64,000 bases of DNA from Clostridiales bacterium (GCA_015655075.1 JAATFT010000084.1:83936-147935), one strand, 5' to 3'. Positions 27,109 through 36,864 are shown, counted from the stretch's first letter. A program made the numbers and translations. The notes: a model not told the origin generated them from the letters alone.

Positions 27109-28506
27109 ATGAGAAAACTGAAAAAGATAAAAAAAATGATATTAATTCCAACAGGAATATTATTAAGCATTTCCCTGTTTGTAAGCGGGGATTCCGTAAA
27201 TATTGCGGCTGCTGATAATATAACCTACAGCATCAAAAACACTATGACGTCAAAAACGGCTGAAACAACACAAGAAAGTGATTCCGATTATGAACCGTAT
27301 TTTTCCAAGCAGTGGGCGCTATACAACGATGGAACCTTTTCCATGGAAACCAGTACACCGGATGGAAAGAAATTTAAAGACGGCGGATTTTCCAAGCCCG
27401 GCGGTTTATTTATGGACGGTTCCTTGTTAAATCCCGGAAACCGGAGTTCTAATTCTGGCGGTGGAAAATATAAGAAATATAGTGTAACGGATATAAATCC
27501 TTTAAATTATCTTATTGAAAAATCCGGTTCACAATATAAAGCTTTAACGACTGCGGTTGCAGACATAGATCTGGATGCGGAAAAAGCCTGGGAGACTGTT
27601 GGGGATACGGGAAGAGATGTCTTGGTAGCCGTTATTGATACGGGAGTTGATTATACTCATGAGGATTTGGAGGATATCATCTGGACCAATGAGGAGGAAA
27701 TTCCGGATGACGGCATCGACAATGACGACAATGGCTATGTGGATGATGTTTATGGGTGGGATTTCTACAATAATGAGCCCTATGAGTATAACGGCTCCAA
27801 TCCTTCCGAATATGATCATGCTACCCATTGTGCCGGAACCATAGCTGCCGAAATCAATAATACCGGGATTGCGGGTATCGCGTCAAACGGTAACGTAAAG
27901 ATTATGAGTGTAAAGGCCCTGGGAGGAAAGGACGGTTCCGGTGATACGGCTTCCATAGCGAAAGCGATTAAATATGCAGAAAGTATGGGCGCCGATATAT
28001 GTAATTTAAGTTTCGGAACCACAAGCTACGATAAACAATTGGAAGCTGCCATAAAAGATTCCGATATGTTGTTTGTATGTGCGGCGGGCAACGGCGACAG
28101 CAAAGGTGTTGGAATTGATACTGATAAGACCCCGCTTTATCCTGCGTCATTTGACCTGGATAATATTATATCTGTGGCAAACTTAAAATCGGACGGAACC
28201 CTGGATACGTCTTCCAATTACGGGGAAGAAAGCGTGGATATTGCAGCACCCGGCACCTATATATTGAGCACGACTGCCGGAAATGAATATGAATATCTAA
28301 GCGGAAGTTCCATGTCCGCGCCTATGGTAACCGCTGTTCTTGCCATGACCTATTCTTATTATGAAGATATTACAGCCATGGAGGCCAAGGATATTGTACT
28401 GGCTGCGGCAGAATCCCTTGATTCCTTAGAGAATAAGGTTGCCACGGAAGGCATGGTAAATGCTTATAATGCCGTTACAGCAGACATTGAGGATATTTTA
28501 GATTGA
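27109..28506 (+). CDS. Secreted subtilisin-like serine protease (S8)
   Basis: A 465-residue subtilase with a basic N-terminus and hydrophobic signal segment (10-27), then a Ser/Gly-rich pro region. The catalytic triad is complete: Asp 177 in VIDTGVD, His 237 in DHATHCAG, and Ser 401 in SGSSMSAP. An Asp-rich insert (DDGIDNDDNGYVDD) resembles a calcium site of bacterial subtilases. Probably exported and active outside the membrane. The ATG follows GGAGGAAGAAA, 22 bp after a palindromic repeat. A strong bidirectional-looking terminator follows. Single gene. Confidence 0.88.
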   Translation: MRKLKKIKKMILIPTGILLSISLFVSGDSVNIAAADNITYSIKNTMTSKTAETTQESDSDYEPYFSKQWALYNDGTFSMETSTPDGKKFKDGGFSKPGGLFMDGSLLNPGNRSSNSGGGKYKKYSVTDINPLNYLIEKSGSQYKALTTAVADIDLDAEKAWETVGDTGRDVLVAVIDTGVDYTHEDLEDIIWTNEEEIPDDGIDNDDNGYVDDVYGWDFYNNEPYEYNGSNPSEYDHATHCAGTIAAEINNTGIAGIASNGNVKIMSVKALGGKDGSGDTASIAKAIKYAESMGADICNLSFGTTSYDKQLEAAIKDSDMLFVCAAGNGDSKGVGIDTDKTPLYPASFDLDNIISVANLKSDGTLDTSSNYGEESVDIAAPGTYILSTTAGNEYEYLSGSSMSAPMVTAVLAMTYSYYEDITAMEAKDIVLAAAESLDSLENKVATEGMVNAYNAVTADIEDILD

Positions 28507-28530
28507 CAAATAAAAGAACTTATTCGAAAT

Positions 28531-28606
28531 AAAGGATAAACGGCCCCCTATAAAGTAAACACAGTCTTTTTAGGTGTTTACTTTAGGGGGTATCGTTTAT
28601 CTTTTT
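28531..28606. terminator. Long bidirectional terminator after the subtilase
   Basis: AAAGGATAAACG with CGTTTATCTTTT form the outer stem, and CCCCCTATAAAGTAAACAC with the matching GTGTTTACTTTAGGGGG the inner one. A TTTTT run ends it on the plus strand. Confidence 0.85.
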
Positions 28607-28730
28607 CTAAGTCAGAAGCGGTTCATGGCCTCTAAGAGCGTAAGCCGTAACCACGTCCCATACTTTTCTTTTTTTTTCTAAGGAAAACAGTTTATCCGTA
28701 ATGTTAAAAGAGTTATCCAAAACAACTAAG

Positions 28731-28890
28731 CCGTGTCTGAAAACTGCTTGCGCCGGGCTGGGCGTTCTACTTTGTGGGAGGTAAGGAGCGATTTTGGGAG
28801 CGTAGAGGGGCTTACGTTTCCAAAATTGTGACGCAGCATACCGCAAAATGGGGCGGCCAAAAAGGTGCAATGATTTTTCATACACACTCT
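28731..28890. repeat. Palindromic repeat family A, copy 1 (inverted orientation)
   Basis: About 160 bp whose reverse complement starts AGAGTGTGTATGAAAAATC and matches 46818-46980 over its whole length, including TTTGCGGTAT.CTGCGTC.CAATTTTGG. It is itself partly self-complementary. Small frames on the minus strand (28607-29010) are the repeat read as protein. The remaining bases 28607-28730 hold nothing I recognise. Confidence 0.75.
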
Positions 28891-28944
28891 ATGGAGGTCT
28901 GGGATGATATCGTGAATAAAATGAAATTTAGAGAAAACGAGAAA

Positions 28945-28974
28945 TAAAAAAGCTGTCAGAATTTCCCGACAGCT
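28945..28974 (-). terminator. Hairpin with T run on the minus strand
   Basis: AGCTGTC and GACAGCT pair; read on the minus strand they are followed by TTTTTT. No minus-strand gene is seen to its right, so its purpose is unclear. Confidence 0.4.
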
Positions 28975-29171
28975 ACCATTTATTTTAAAACACACTTCAT
29001 TATTCAGCATAACATATTTAGAAATAAAAGTCTAGTATTTTTTAAAAAATCCATTATTATTTTAAATAGAGGGTAAGAGGAGCATTTCCCGGGAATTCAT
29101 ATCGCAATTATTCGGGTCTTAAATTTGTTCGCAAAAGACCAAAGACCTAGAAGGAGGGTATCAAGGATATT

Positions 29172-31403
29172 ATGGAAGAATTAAAAACGGAAGATGACCA
29201 TTTCATGCCGAAACAGGAAGAGCTAAGAAGTGAGTGGGAAAAAGAAGAAAAAAAGCTGGAAGAATGTTTAACGGTAATACGGAAAAATATTGAGGAGAAT
29301 ACCATAAAGCTAAAGGAAATCCGGGCGGAAACCAAAGAACTCTACGATAATTACCGCTCCGACAATCCGGAGCTTCATAACGAGCTGGTAATCGGGCTTA
29401 GTATGCAGTCCCAGATAGAGCGGACGCTGAATAAAAATTTAGCGGCCTTAAAAAAGCCGTTTTTCGGCCGTATTGACTATGTGGAACAGGGGAAGGAAAG
29501 TGATTTAGCCGATGAAACCCAGGACCCTGAAAATTGCTCACTTTATATCGGAAAAAACGGAATCGGCAAAAGCAGTACGGAAATGATAATCATTGATTGG
29601 AGAGCGCCGGTTTCCAGTGTGTATTACGACAGTGACATAGGGGAAAGCTCATACCTTTCACCTTATGGCGAGCCTATTTCTATCAGTCTTAATTTAAAGC
29701 GTACCTTTGAAATCGCAGACAGCAAATTGGTGGATTTTTATGATACGGATGTCATTGCGAATGATGAATTTCTGACAAAATATCTGGGTAAAAATAAGGA
29801 AGTGGTGTTAGGTGAAATCATTGCAACGATTCAGAAAGAGCAGAATGAAATTATCAGAGATACGCCCTGGCACAGTGTAATTGTACAAGGAGTAGCCGGC
29901 AGCGGAAAAACAACGGTAGCCATGCACCGTATTTCCTATATCCTTTATAATTACAAGGACAGGTTCCGGTCCGATGAATTTTATATCATTGGCAGCAATA
30001 AGATGCTTTTAAATTATATTACGGGAGTACTGCCGAATCTGGATGTCTATAATATTAATCAGATGACCATGGAAGAATTTTTGAATCAATTGCTGGATAA
30101 GGACTTTGATATAGAAAAAGGAAAATATGTCCTGGATAACAGCTTTGCCAGGTTAAGCACCGTCAAACAGCCTGAAAATGCCGTTACCTTAAAAAGATTT
30201 AAGGGTTCCATTTATTTTATTAAAGCGTTGGAAACCTATTTAAAGGATTATGAATTAAAGACGTTGACGCCGAAACCCATTATTTATCATGATAGTAGTG
30301 TTTATTCCCAAGAAGAAATTTTGGATTTCCTTTCCATTTTTAAAGAAAAACCTTTACAGGAAAAAATAGATCTGTTAAATAAACGGTTAATCAATAAAAT
30401 ACGGCTGGTAAACGAAAAGGAACAACAGGAGAAAGAAATCATTAACATTGAGGTTAAAAAATTCAGGAATTATTTCGGAAAAAAGCAGATAAAATTCAAT
30501 CTGATGGATATTTACCTTGCATTTTTAAACAATCTCATTACAAACCGTTCCCAATATGTCAAATTAAAGTATGAGATACCGGACCAGGATACCGTCGGGC
30601 TGCTTATCCGCAAGCTGAACAGTAAATCTATTGACCTTTATGATATGGGGATGCTTACGCTTATCAAAAAGCGGCTGAAGCTTACAAGGGATTTTGAATT
30701 TGTAAGCCATATTGTTGTGGATGAAGCACAGGATTTTGGGGTTTGTGTATTTTATGTATTGAAACAATTGTTTAAGGACTGCACCTATACCATAATGGGT
30801 GATATTACACAAAATATCCATTATGACACCGGTATGAACGACTGGGAAGCCTTAAGGGAAGAGGTGTTCTTTCCGGATAAGGATAAGTTTTATGTCCTGG
30901 CCAAAAGCTACCGCAATACGGTGGAAATATCGGATTATGCCAGTAAGGTTTTAAGGCAGTGTACTTTTAAAACCTATGATATCGAACCGATTATAAGGCA
31001 TGGGAAAGAGGTGGAGGTAACGAAATTAGCGGATGAAAAAGCTATGCTGCAAAAAACAGTGGAAATTATTAAGGAAAGCCTTACCGAAGGTTACACCACC
31101 ATTGCTGTTATCTGCCGGACCATTGATGAAACCAGGGCGATATACGAAATGTTAGCAAGCCATATAACATTGGAACCCCTTACACAGGAGATGGAAGAGA
31201 TGAGCTTTACCAACAGTGCTATGGTACTTCCCATCCACATGACCAAGGGCCTGGAATTTGACTCCGTTATACTCTGGAATCCGGATGAAGAACATTACCA
31301 GGCAAGTGATGCCGATGCAAAGCTCTTATATGTGGCCATTACCCGGGCTCTGCATGAACTGCATATCGTATATCGGGGGAATCTGGCAAAATTGCTAAGT
31401 TAA
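29172..31403 (+). CDS. helD: HelD-type superfamily 1 helicase (RNA polymerase recycling)
   Basis: The 743-residue protein resembles HelD, which pries stalled RNA polymerase off DNA using ATP. The N-terminal 60 residues are a charged coiled coil, as in the HelD arm that enters the polymerase channel. Walker A is QGVAGSGKTT (about 237-246), Walker B region HIVVDEAQDFG, and further UvrD-type motifs are GDITQN, SYRNTVEI, MTKGLEFDSVI and LYVAITRAL. Length agrees with HelD (about 770). Ribosome site AAGGAGG lies 14 bases ahead of the ATG, with a closer AAGGA. Single gene. Confidence 0.88.
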   Translation: MEELKTEDDHFMPKQEELRSEWEKEEKKLEECLTVIRKNIEENTIKLKEIRAETKELYDNYRSDNPELHNELVIGLSMQSQIERTLNKNLAALKKPFFGRIDYVEQGKESDLADETQDPENCSLYIGKNGIGKSSTEMIIIDWRAPVSSVYYDSDIGESSYLSPYGEPISISLNLKRTFEIADSKLVDFYDTDVIANDEFLTKYLGKNKEVVLGEIIATIQKEQNEIIRDTPWHSVIVQGVAGSGKTTVAMHRISYILYNYKDRFRSDEFYIIGSNKMLLNYITGVLPNLDVYNINQMTMEEFLNQLLDKDFDIEKGKYVLDNSFARLSTVKQPENAVTLKRFKGSIYFIKALETYLKDYELKTLTPKPIIYHDSSVYSQEEILDFLSIFKEKPLQEKIDLLNKRLINKIRLVNEKEQQEKEIINIEVKKFRNYFGKKQIKFNLMDIYLAFLNNLITNRSQYVKLKYEIPDQDTVGLLIRKLNSKSIDLYDMGMLTLIKKRLKLTRDFEFVSHIVVDEAQDFGVCVFYVLKQLFKDCTYTIMGDITQNIHYDTGMNDWEALREEVFFPDKDKFYVLAKSYRNTVEISDYASKVLRQCTFKTYDIEPIIRHGKEVEVTKLADEKAMLQKTVEIIKESLTEGYTTIAVICRTIDETRAIYEMLASHITLEPLTQEMEEMSFTNSAMVLPIHMTKGLEFDSVILWNPDEEHYQASDADAKLLYVAITRALHELHIVYRGNLAKLLS

Positions 31404-31488
31404 TGGGGGTAAATATAAGATAAAATCAAAAGATATTGCAAATGCCCTGGGCTTGTCAACGGCTACCGTATTATTGGAGATTAATTAA
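31403..31488 (+). pseudogene. Remnant of a LacI-family regulator start
   Basis: After a frameshift near an ATG at 31403 the sequence reads IKSKDIANALGLSTATVLLEIN and stops. This is the helix-turn-helix of LacI-family repressors (usual form ATVSLVLN) with nothing after it. Overlaps the helD stop. Confidence 0.6.
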
Positions 31489-31589
31489 TAAATTGAAAGC
31501 AAAAAAATAAAGCATAAAGACAAATTTAAAGAAGAATTAACTAATTCTTTACATTGCTTTTATGCTATTTTTTTATTTTTACGATAATA

Positions 31590-31826
31590 GGTGTCAATCC
31601 CAAGCCTTCTCCGGATATGGCCTTTGATTTCTGCAATCAGATGAAGATCAGCCCCCGTGAATTATTAATTGTAGGGGACAGTGTAACGGACATGGAATTT
31701 GCAGAAAATGCAAAGGCACAATTCATTGGGATTAAGACAGATTATAATGATTTTGAAGAATTTGCAAAGCACAATAAAACAGCGGTTGATAATATACAGG
31801 ATATAATCCGTATTATGAATTTGTAG
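31590..31826 (+). pseudogene. C-terminal remnant of a HAD-family phosphatase
   Basis: About 78 codons reading KPSPDMAFDFC, then ELLIVGDSVTDMEFAENA, the conserved motif III/IV region of HAD phosphatases such as phosphoglycolate phosphatase. The N-terminal half with the nucleophile DxD is missing; the open frame before it (31554-31589) is unrelated hydrophobic sequence. With the LacI scrap it fills the 600-bp space after helD. Confidence 0.7.
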
Positions 31827-32012
31827 GTTATCCCATAAAAAACTGACATTAAAAGTGATATGCCATATTTACCTTGCCAGTAAGGAATTAATAATTTATA
31901 ATAACTTATCAGGAAATGAAAAAGTGGCAATCAATATTCAGAATGCCGTTCAAGGCATATTTTGTTTTGCGCTTATTTAATCTATTTTACATATGACAGT
32001 CCAGGGAAAGTT

Positions 32013-33656
32013 ATGAGGAATAAACGGATGAAAAAGGGCGGAGACAGTATTATGATGCAGGGCAGTATTTTAGCCGCGGCGGGTATTATATCCAGGATAA
32101 TCGGAATGGTATACCGTATTCCCATGTCAAACATGCTGGGAACGGAAGGTAATACCTTATATTCCATTGCCTTCAGCATTTACAATGTTATTTTAACCAT
32201 ATCATCCTACAGTCTTCCTCTGGCGGTATCCAAATTGATATCTCAGTATTCGGCTAAAAAGGAATATAAAAATACTTACAAAATCTTTAAAACGGCATTT
32301 TTTTATGCGGCAATTCTTGGAGGGGCAGGAAGTGCGTTTTTATACTTTGGGGCCGATTTTCTGGAAAGAATCTTTCCCGGCAGCGTGGGTTTGTCAAAGC
32401 CTCTTAAGATTCTGGCGCCGGCTGTATTTGTGATGGCTGTGTTAGGTGCATTGCGCGGGTTATTTCAGGGGAAAAACACGATGCTGCCCACTGCAATTTC
32501 CCAGGTGTTGGAACAAATTGTTAACGCTTTCGTAAGCATATGGGCTATTTATGTATTTATGAATAGTCACAGGGCATCAAAGCTTATATTTGCCTACGGG
32601 GCGGCCGGAGGTGTTTTAGGAACCTTTATGGGAGCCGTTACGGCGTTTTTATTCTTAGGTCTTATTTTCAGTATTTACAGGCCGGCCCTTAAAAATAAGA
32701 TTATGAGAGACAGGCATACCTTAGGGTTATCCGGCGGGATTATACTTAAAATGCTGGTGTTTACCGTTTTGCCCATAACACTTAGCCAGACCGTTTATCA
32801 GCTTGGATATTTTTTGGATAATTTTATTTTTAAAAATATAATGCATTTTAAAGGTTTTACAACGGAAAGTAATAGTGTTTTGGGAGTGTTTAATACGCAG
32901 TATAATTTACTCATTAATGTTCCGGTTGCCGTCTCCTCAGCCATGGCATCCTCTGCCGTTCCCAGTATGGTGGCTTCCTTTGCCAAAGGATCGTACCGTG
33001 AATTAAAGGAGAAAGCAGGCTCTCTGATTAAGTTTAATATGACCATAGCTTTTCCTGCCGCGGCGGGCCTGGCGGTTTTAGCAAAGCCGATTGTTACTTT
33101 ATTGTTCCCGGGTTTGAGTTCCTATGGGGATGTAGCCGCCAAACTTTTAATCACAGGCTCCACCGCGGTAATCTTTTATTCCTATTCCACGATTACCGGG
33201 GCAATGTTGCAGGGAATAAATAGGATACGGATTCCGGTTGTTCATTCCGCGGTTTCCCTGATTATACACATAATACTGGTATCCTTTCTGCTTTTTTGTA
33301 CAAACCTTGGCATTTATGTACTCATCCTGGGAAATATTACATTTCCTTTGCTGGTTTGTATCTTAAATTGGAGGGCCGTGGCAAAATTCCTCCAATATAA
33401 ACAGGAGTTAAGAAAAACTTTTCTTTTTCCTTTGCTGGCAGCCGCTATTATGGGTATTATTGCAGGGGGAAGTTACAGGCTTGTGTATTATGCGGCGGGT
33501 AGTAATGCCATAGGGGTTATTTTGTCAATGACGATTGCCGCCTGTACCTATCTTATATTGATCCTGATTTTCAGATGTTTTTCTAAAGAAGAATTAAAGG
33601 ATCTTCCTATGGGTAAAAAGATTTGCAGGCTGGGAGAAAAAATGCATTTATATTAA
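32013..33656 (+). CDS. SpoVB/MurJ-like lipid flippase
   Basis: The 547-residue membrane protein has about 14 helices and belongs to the MOP flippase group. After a short basic start comes QGSILAAAGIISRIIGMVYRIP, close to stage V sporulation protein B, and ALRGLFQGKNTMLPTAISQV is another family block. Such proteins move lipid-linked peptidoglycan or polysaccharide precursors across the membrane. I begin at the ATG at 32013 (MRNKRMKKGGDS) because family members start there; the frame opens 17 codons earlier at 31962. Neighbouring SleC- and Csp-like genes support a sporulation setting, but a vegetative polysaccharide role is possible. Confidence 0.82.
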   Translation: MRNKRMKKGGDSIMMQGSILAAAGIISRIIGMVYRIPMSNMLGTEGNTLYSIAFSIYNVILTISSYSLPLAVSKLISQYSAKKEYKNTYKIFKTAFFYAAILGGAGSAFLYFGADFLERIFPGSVGLSKPLKILAPAVFVMAVLGALRGLFQGKNTMLPTAISQVLEQIVNAFVSIWAIYVFMNSHRASKLIFAYGAAGGVLGTFMGAVTAFLFLGLIFSIYRPALKNKIMRDRHTLGLSGGIILKMLVFTVLPITLSQTVYQLGYFLDNFIFKNIMHFKGFTTESNSVLGVFNTQYNLLINVPVAVSSAMASSAVPSMVASFAKGSYRELKEKAGSLIKFNMTIAFPAAAGLAVLAKPIVTLLFPGLSSYGDVAAKLLITGSTAVIFYSYSTITGAMLQGINRIRIPVVHSAVSLIIHIILVSFLLFCTNLGIYVLILGNITFPLLVCILNWRAVAKFLQYKQELRKTFLFPLLAAAIMGIIAGGSYRLVYYAAGSNAIGVILSMTIAACTYLILILIFRCFSKEELKDLPMGKKICRLGEKMHLY

Positions 33657-33743
33657 TATAACTTGCCAAAGGAGGCTGTACCAGCTCTGTCTGCAGCTGC
33701 ACCTAAAGGTAATTTTGGATTGCCAAAATGCAAATCACAATTA

Positions 33744-35024
33744 TTATTTCGGGGAATTACCTGTATAGGAACCGGCGGGCCTGGTTATACTGGCGTGCGT
33801 ATGGGATATTTTATACCAGGTGGCCGCATCCACCGTACCTGTCACCGGAAGATCAAATATTTTCTGAAATGCGCAAACCGCGGCTTTCGTGTTTTCTTCA
33901 TAAATCCCGTCCGCGTTGATCAGCGGAATTTCATAATAAGCGCAGGAAAGAATTCTTAATTGCTTTTGAATATATTCCACTTCTTCCGATGTAATGCCTT
34001 CTTTTAATTCCGTATTCGGCCAGGCAATGACGCCGGCTATATTGTCCGTGTGGTTAATATACAGCATATCGCCGTAATAATAGCGGAGGATATCAAGGGC
34101 TTTATAGGTCTGGTCCCCCAAAAATTTAGAATCCCACAGGGAAATCATGTTGGAACAGATCATTGAATTACCGGCCTGTGCCAATATGGGCTGAGTGATG
34201 TCCGGCAGAGATAAAAAGTAATTGAAAATATAATCGACTGCTAAACAGATGTTACTGTTAACGTTTCTTCCGTAAATCCATATCTGGTCAAATGCCGTTG
34301 ACGAGGTGATGGTAAAATCATACCCCTGGCTTGGATACCAATCCGTATAAATCCGGTTTAACGAAAAGGAAAGTATGGTTAAAATATTTGCATAAATGGT
34401 CTCCAGAGGCCAGGTAGCATATATTTGACACGAAACCACATTTTTTATGTAATCCCTATATTCTATTTTATAATTGCCGGCGGCGGCATCTGAAGGTATG
34501 CCGTCATGAACAATAATGAATTCGGGGATTAGAATCGGTTTGTTTTCTTCCGGTACAATATTGTCTTTCACCTCATCTTCATAGATTTTAGGTGGATATT
34601 TTCCGCAAAGGAAATGAGGCCCTATCAGAATAGTTTTTGCAGGTTCATTTCCGTTAATCTTTCTTGGCATTTTAACCGGCTGAACCGTTTTTACATAGGG
34701 GAAAAGCTGGACGCTGTCAATTTCTAGGGTTTGAAGCCCCGGGGCGGTAATAACCAGCCTGTATTCCGAATAGGGCTGATAAGTTGTCGGTTCCATGCTG
34801 TATTCAATTGGAGGCGCCGGTAATTCAATTTCCGTGGTTTTTCCTGAAATATCTGTAATTAAATCCACGATAACCGTATTGGGATCAGACTTGTGAAAAA
34901 CCTGTACCCCGGCATTTTCAACAGGCCTTGACCCTGCTTCTTCACATACAACTTGAACTTGTAATATACCAAAATATTTTTTTCCTGACTGGACAAGATA
35001 AATTCCGTTGTTTATTGTATACAT
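33744..35024 (-). CDS. SleC-like spore cortex hydrolase homologue
   Basis: The 426-residue protein follows SleC organisation. The N-terminal domain (about 17-125) has TDISGKT and LPAPPIEYSMEPTTYQPYSEY. A SpoIID-like middle domain (about 165-330) holds ATWPLETIYANIL with Glu 208 at the presumed catalytic place, NRIYTDWYPSQGYDFTIT and LDILRYYYGD. A peptidoglycan-binding domain (about 350-412) closes the protein. SleC enzymes degrade spore cortex during germination. The usual SQWG/T block reads SLWDS here, so activity may differ. No signal peptide, as for spore proteins made in the mother cell. ATG follows GGGAGCCAAAT. Related Csp-like protein is at 37562. Confidence 0.72.
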   Translation of the reverse strand: MYTINNGIYLVQSGKKYFGILQVQVVCEEAGSRPVENAGVQVFHKSDPNTVIVDLITDISGKTTEIELPAPPIEYSMEPTTYQPYSEYRLVITAPGLQTLEIDSVQLFPYVKTVQPVKMPRKINGNEPAKTILIGPHFLCGKYPPKIYEDEVKDNIVPEENKPILIPEFIIVHDGIPSDAAAGNYKIEYRDYIKNVVSCQIYATWPLETIYANILTILSFSLNRIYTDWYPSQGYDFTITSSTAFDQIWIYGRNVNSNICLAVDYIFNYFLSLPDITQPILAQAGNSMICSNMISLWDSKFLGDQTYKALDILRYYYGDMLYINHTDNIAGVIAWPNTELKEGITSEEVEYIQKQLRILSCAYYEIPLINADGIYEENTKAAVCAFQKIFDLPVTGTVDAATWYKISHTHASITRPAGSYTGNSPK

Positions 35025-35379
35025 ATTTGGCTCCCATCTGAACTGTCGAATAGAATCAGAGTAGTATGTTCTCCGTATAAATATCAGCTTTATTACTATA
35101 TATTTAATTTCTATATATGCGTAGAATCAGAAAATGATAACATTGTGATAGGAAATTTGCAAAATAATGCTTGATTTATTTAGACAATTATTCTATCAAA
35201 TTGAACTGTTTACCCTGAATACAATCTTAAAATCCATGAAATAATGAATTAATTCCAAAGAAAAAATAATATATATTAAAAGTAAATAAACAATCGCCGT
35301 AAAGCATTGACAAGAGCTGGTTATGGCTGTATGGTGATTTATATTATGTTAATTAAATTAATTTGGAGGCAGGTTTCAT
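35025..35379. other. Divergent AT-rich promoter region
   Basis: 355 bp between the SleC-like gene (minus) and a zinc-ribbon protein gene (plus). It contains the promoter at 35307-35335. Nothing else could be assigned. Confidence 0.5.
35307..35335 (+). promoter_or_regulatory. Probable sigma-A promoter
   Basis: TTGACA (35307-35312), 17-base spacer, TATGGT (35330-35335), 44 bases before the start codon of the next gene. Confidence 0.55.
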
Positions 35380-35772
35380 ATGCAGGATAAAATCAGAAGG
35401 TTTATGGTGGGCAGATACGGAGTGGATCAGTTAAGCAAATTATTATTATGGATCGCCGTTATTATTATGCTTATATCATTGTTTTTCCAGAACGGGATTG
35501 AAATACTATCTTTTTTAATACTAATTATATGTTATTTTAGAATATTTTCAAGGAATATTAATCAAAGGTACAACGAGAATCAAAAATTTTTAACATGGAA
35601 AAACCGGTTTTTCGGATATTTTGGGCAGGTTAAAGACCGCCGCATGCAGAATAAAAATTATCGTATTTATGTGTGTCCCACCTGTAAACAAAAAATCCGC
35701 GTTCCAAAGGGAAAAGGTAAAATATGTATCACTTGTCCCAAATGCAGGGCGGAATTTATCCGCAAAAGCTGA
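35380..35772 (+). CDS. Small membrane protein with zinc ribbon
   Basis: A 130-residue protein with two adjacent hydrophobic helices (about 20-55), a basic cytoplasmic stretch, and a C-terminal zinc ribbon with cysteines in YVCPTCKQ and CITCPKCRAEF. This arrangement is common in Lachnospiraceae genomes but I know no function. The zinc ribbon may bind nucleic acid or protein at the membrane. ATG follows TTGGAGGCAGGTTTCAT. A terminator hairpin lies 56 bp after the stop. Confidence 0.8.
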   Translation: MQDKIRRFMVGRYGVDQLSKLLLWIAVIIMLISLFFQNGIEILSFLILIICYFRIFSRNINQRYNENQKFLTWKNRFFGYFGQVKDRRMQNKNYRIYVCPTCKQKIRVPKGKGKICITCPKCRAEFIRKS

Positions 35773-35827
35773 TGGGGCAGGAACAATTTTGGTTTTCACG
35801 AAAGATTTTTCAAGGATATAAGCCAAG

Positions 35828-35864
35828 CGGCGGTTTTGGAACCAGAAATCAAAACCGCCGTTTT
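35828..35864 (+). terminator. Intrinsic terminator
   Basis: CGGCGGTTTTG pairs with CAAAACCGCCG over an 11-base loop, followed by TTTT. Confidence 0.8.
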
Positions 35865-36093
35865 CCGACTTGGCGCCGTAAAAAGGAGGCCAGCTTTACA
35901 CCTAATCAAAGCGCTTATACACAGCAGAAAACACGCTCTAATGCGGCAGTACCCAAAGTTTGAATAAATAATTTGACAATTATTTCAGCTATTATATATA
36001 ATAAAAGCATTATTTATATTAAATTTGGAACATAGCAGATAATTTATCAGGAAAATACGATTATTTTACTGGCTTGAAAGAATGGTGGGATAT

Positions 36094-36537
36094 ATGGACA
36101 GGAATAGGAATGGAGAAATACAGGAGTGTAAAAGATGTGGGAAAATGTTCTATTTTACAGGGGTGGGAAAGTGCATTTGCCCGGAATGCAAAGCGGAGGA
36201 GGAAGCTGAATTTGAAATTGTAAAGAATTATATCTATGAACATATTTCTGCTACAATCATGCAGGTTTCCAAGGAAACGGGAGTTAAAATCAGCAGAATA
36301 AAAAGTTATTTAAGAGACGGAAGGCTTATCATTCCCGACGGTTCGTTGATTTTTTTAAATTGCGAAATCTGCGGAGCCAATATAAAGTTTGGCAGATTAT
36401 GCCCTGCATGTGGAGATTCTTTAAGTAGCGAATTAAAACGTGAAATGCATATCGATGAATTTCAAATAGGAGATAAACCCAAAAAGTCCGCCAACTGCAG
36501 GATGAGGTTTTTGGAACGGGACAATACGTTAAAATAA
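36094..36537 (+). CDS. YvyF-like (TIGR03826) zinc-ribbon regulatory protein
   Basis: A 147-residue protein. An N-terminal CxxC-type ribbon (CKRCGKMFYF, CICPECK) comes first, then a helix-turn-helix-like middle (TIMQVSKETGVKISRIKSYLRDGRL). A second ribbon follows (CEICG, CPACG). This order is that of the flagellar-region protein YvyF in Bacillus, but no flagellar genes are in the window. I choose the ATG at 36094 after GGTGGGA; 36082 is an alternative four codons earlier. A terminator lies about 100 bp beyond the stop. Function unknown; possibly a transcription regulator. Confidence 0.7.
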   Translation: MDRNRNGEIQECKRCGKMFYFTGVGKCICPECKAEEEAEFEIVKNYIYEHISATIMQVSKETGVKISRIKSYLRDGRLIIPDGSLIFLNCEICGANIKFGRLCPACGDSLSSELKREMHIDEFQIGDKPKKSANCRMRFLERDNTLK

Positions 36538-36634
36538 TATAATGAAAGCGGAATAATTGGACAACAGATCAGAAACATGGTTTTTGCTCATAATATAACG
36601 GTATATGTATTGTTAAAACAACGGTGTGAATCAG

Positions 36635-36670
36635 AACTACCCTGGGATAAGTGAGCCGGTAGTTTTTTTC
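36635..36670 (+). terminator. Intrinsic terminator
   Basis: AACTACC pairs with GGTAGTT, followed by a seven-base T run. Confidence 0.75.
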
Positions 36671-36681
36671 TTTTTAACCTT

Positions 36682-36738
36682 ACAAGTAAGCCCCCCCTTT
36701 GTAGCGAAGGGTAAGCGGTGGGGCTGGGACTTACTTGT
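36682..36738. repeat. Palindromic repeat family T, copy 2
   Basis: ACAAGTAAG at the left and CTTACTTGT at the right, with GTAGCGAA and AAGCGGTGGGG inside. Related to 19177-19224 (inverted) and 39603-39660. Confidence 0.7.
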
Positions 36739-36864
36739 TTATGAGTAAGTAGCACATCGCACCCTGAATTTCCGCTTTGACTTGCTAATTGGGAAAAAAT
36801 GTTTTATTATATTTTCATAGCTGTGGGGGGGACCTCTTTGGAAAATAATATAAAAGGTAATTTT

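Noticed and set aside
28607..29010. Two overlapping minus-strand protein genes
   Set aside because: They are reading frames of the palindromic repeat at 28731-28890; the same pseudo-protein appears in the copy at 46818-46980.
35025..35100. Sporulation sigma factor promoter (CATACTA) for the SleC-like gene
   Set aside because: A CATACTA box exists on the minus strand, but I could not find a -35 box at acceptable spacing.
35724..35963. 79-codon gene overlapping the zinc-ribbon membrane protein
   Set aside because: It shares the previous gene's DNA in another frame and crosses the terminator at 35828-35864.
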